Origin: Stramentimicrobium sp964525625
GTDB lineage: Bacteria > Atribacterota > Phoenicimicrobiia > Phoenicimicrobiales > Stramentimicrobiaceae
Direction of reading: 5' to 3'
NCBI GenBank assembly: GCA_964525625.1
Contig: CAZGKY010000116.1
Span: forward strand, 1-7,079
DNA length: 7,079 nucleotides
Both the position numbers and the translations under genes were made by a program. The notes under the pieces are model-generated. The model was not told where the DNA came from, made no database searches, and saw only the letters and a list, made by a program, of their open reading frames with translations. This document shows positions 5,804 through 7,079 of this stretch, piece by piece. Numbering within the stretch: the stretch's first letter is position 1; each line of letters opens with the position of its first letter.

Positions 5804-7063
5804 ATGTTTTCTTATGATATAAAAGATATTAATCTTGCTCAACAGGGTCTCCAGCGGATAAAATGGGCGCAAAGTCAGATGCCAGTTTTAGAAGATATAA
5901 AAAGGCGTTTTGCAATGGAAAAACCTTTACCAAAAGTTAGAATTGCTGCCTGTCTCCATGTAACTACTGAAACAGCGAATTTAATGATTTCTTTGAAAGC
6001 TGCTGGAGCTAAACCAGTTTTATGTGCTTCGAATCCTTTAAGTACTCAGGATGATGTAGCAGCATCATTGGTACAAGATTTTCAGATTCCAGTATTTGCC
6101 ATAAGGGGAATAGATCAGAAGGGATATTATCAGCATATAAGTAGGGTATTGGATTGTCAACCACAAATTACTATGGATGATGGAGCTGATCTGGTTACCA
6201 TGATTCATAATAACAGAAAAGAACTAATAGCCAATATTATTGGTGGTACAGAGGAAACAACTACCGGGGTTATTAGATTAAGAAGTATGGAAAAAGAAGG
6301 AGTTTTACAATACCCCATCATTGCCGTGAATGATGCTTTGACGAAGCATCTTTTTGATAATAGATATGGAACTGGTCAAAGCACCATCGATGGTTTACTG
6401 AGATCAACCAATATTTTGTTAGCTGGTAAAATTATGGTAATATGTGGATATGGTTGGTGCGCCAGAGGAGTAGCCAATAGAGCAAGAGGTATGGGGGCTC
6501 GAGTAATTATTACTGAAGTTGATCCATTGAAGGCTTTAGAGGCAGTTATGGATGGATTTCAGGTAACTACCATAAACCAGGCAGCAAAAATAGGAGACAT
6601 ATTTATTACCTTAACTGGTAATAAAAATGTAATTAGTAAAAATGAATTCCTTGTAATGAAGAATGGAGCAATTTTAGCTAATGCTGGACATTTTAATGTT
6701 GAAATCGATATATCTATTTTAGAGAAACTGGCAATAAGAAAAGAAGTAGTGCGAAATGGTGTGTTATCATATATTTTCTCCAATGAAAAGCAATTATTTT
6801 TATTAGCGGAAGGTAGATTATTAAATCTAGCTGCAGCTGAAGGCCATCCGGCTAGTGTAATGGATATGAGTTTTGCTAATCAGGCTTTATCACTGGAATA
6901 TTTATTTAAGAAAGCCAATTCTTTGTTAAAGAAGGTTTATACTGTTCCCCCAGAAATTGATAGAAAGATTGCCTTACTCAAGCTACAAAGTATGGGTATT
7001 GAAATTGATAAACTTACTGCTGAACAAATAACATATTTACAGAGCTGGCAAGAAGGTACATAA
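5804..7063 (+). CDS. ahcY: S-adenosylhomocysteinase (adenosylhomocysteinase)
   Basis: AhcY reversibly splits S-adenosylhomocysteine into adenosine and homocysteine using bound NAD, relieving product inhibition of methyltransferases. At 419 aa it is the short type, lacking the DHYRY tail of the eukaryotic and common bacterial enzyme and ending YLQSWQEGT. Residues visible by family alignment: His52 region (CLHVTTETANL), MDDGADL (124-130), EETTTG (150-155), VNDALTKHLFDN (175-186) with Lys181 and Asp185, NAGHF (293-297) with His296, and GHPASVMDMSFANQ (347-360). The NAD loop reads CGYGWCARGVA (214-224), with Ala220 where the third glycine of GxGxxG is usual. AAGGGG at 5792-5797 precedes ATG 5804. 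It lies 34 bp after the MBL gene, where hisS would be usual. Adenosine release links it to purine salvage, but Apt acts on adenine, so a direct pathway is not shown. Confidence 0.96.
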   Translation: MFSYDIKDINLAQQGLQRIKWAQSQMPVLEDIKRRFAMEKPLPKVRIAACLHVTTETANLMISLKAAGAKPVLCASNPLSTQDDVAASLVQDFQIPVFAIRGIDQKGYYQHISRVLDCQPQITMDDGADLVTMIHNNRKELIANIIGGTEETTTGVIRLRSMEKEGVLQYPIIAVNDALTKHLFDNRYGTGQSTIDGLLRSTNILLAGKIMVICGYGWCARGVANRARGMGARVIITEVDPLKALEAVMDGFQVTTINQAAKIGDIFITLTGNKNVISKNEFLVMKNGAILANAGHFNVEIDISILEKLAIRKEVVRNGVLSYIFSNEKQLFLLAEGRLLNLAAAEGHPASVMDMSFANQALSLEYLFKKANSLLKKVYTVPPEIDRKIALLKLQSMGIEIDKLTAEQITYLQSWQEGT

Positions 7064-7064
7064 T

Positions 7065-7079
7065 GTGATAAATTTAAAT
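7065..7079 (+). CDS. Possible start of a further gene, cut by the window end
   Basis: GTG 7065 opens a frame (first codons V-I-N-L-N) that runs to the window edge, one base after the ahcY stop. AGAAGGT at 7051-7057, inside the end of ahcY, is a reasonable ribosome binding site about seven bases upstream. ATG at 7063-7065 is followed at once by TGA and is not a start. Five codons give no clue to function. Confidence 0.3.

Noticed and set aside
6559..6783. 74-codon minus-strand open frame
   Set aside because: It is antisense to the conserved NAD/active-site part of ahcY; no independent support.

Overview
The window is a left contig end from an AT-rich bacterium. It carries seven plus-strand protein genes of housekeeping type with no RNA genes, mobile elements or CRISPR arrays. 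Gene order: secD (3' part only) - secF - apt - [464-bp gap] - relA/spoT-type rel - dtd - metallo-beta-lactamase-fold hydrolase - ahcY, then possibly the first codons of another gene. The secDF...apt-rel-dtd-MBL order is a conserved neighbourhood in Firmicutes and related lineages. The separate SecD and SecF chains, a single bifunctional-type Rel, and a short archaeal/thermophile-like S-adenosylhomocysteinase would fit a deep-branching anaerobe (Clostridia-like or Atribacterota-like). That placement is inference and not firm.

Bases 1-45 are not biological. They match an Illumina TruSeq dual-index P5 adapter: the end of the P5 flank, an 8-nt index, then the Read 1 primer. The genomic insert starts at 46, inside secD.

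Region by region: 46-1414 encodes the SecD/SecF membrane proteins that use the proton motive force to help Sec-dependent export. 1490-2008 is adenine phosphoribosyltransferase. 2009-2472 has no recognisable gene; it holds a short unexplained open frame and a small repeat/dyad cluster. 2473-4626 is the (p)ppGpp synthetase/hydrolase, whose conserved N-terminus extends upstream of the first ordinary start codon. 4639-5085 is D-aminoacyl-tRNA deacylase, 5128-5769 a glyoxalase-II-like hydrolase, and 5804-7063 S-adenosylhomocysteinase. All genes point the same way. Most gaps are 12-75 bp with no visible terminator, so long co-transcription is plausible, possibly with a break in the 464-bp gap.

Functionally the set joins protein export, purine salvage (Apt), alarmone signalling (Rel), translation proofreading (Dtd) and the methyl cycle (AhcY). 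AhcY releases adenosine and homocysteine, so it is metabolically near Apt, though no dedicated pathway is shown. I found no convincing new biological system. The points worth a second look are the adapter, a missing intramembrane Asp in SecF, the non-canonical start of rel, and the unexplained gap.
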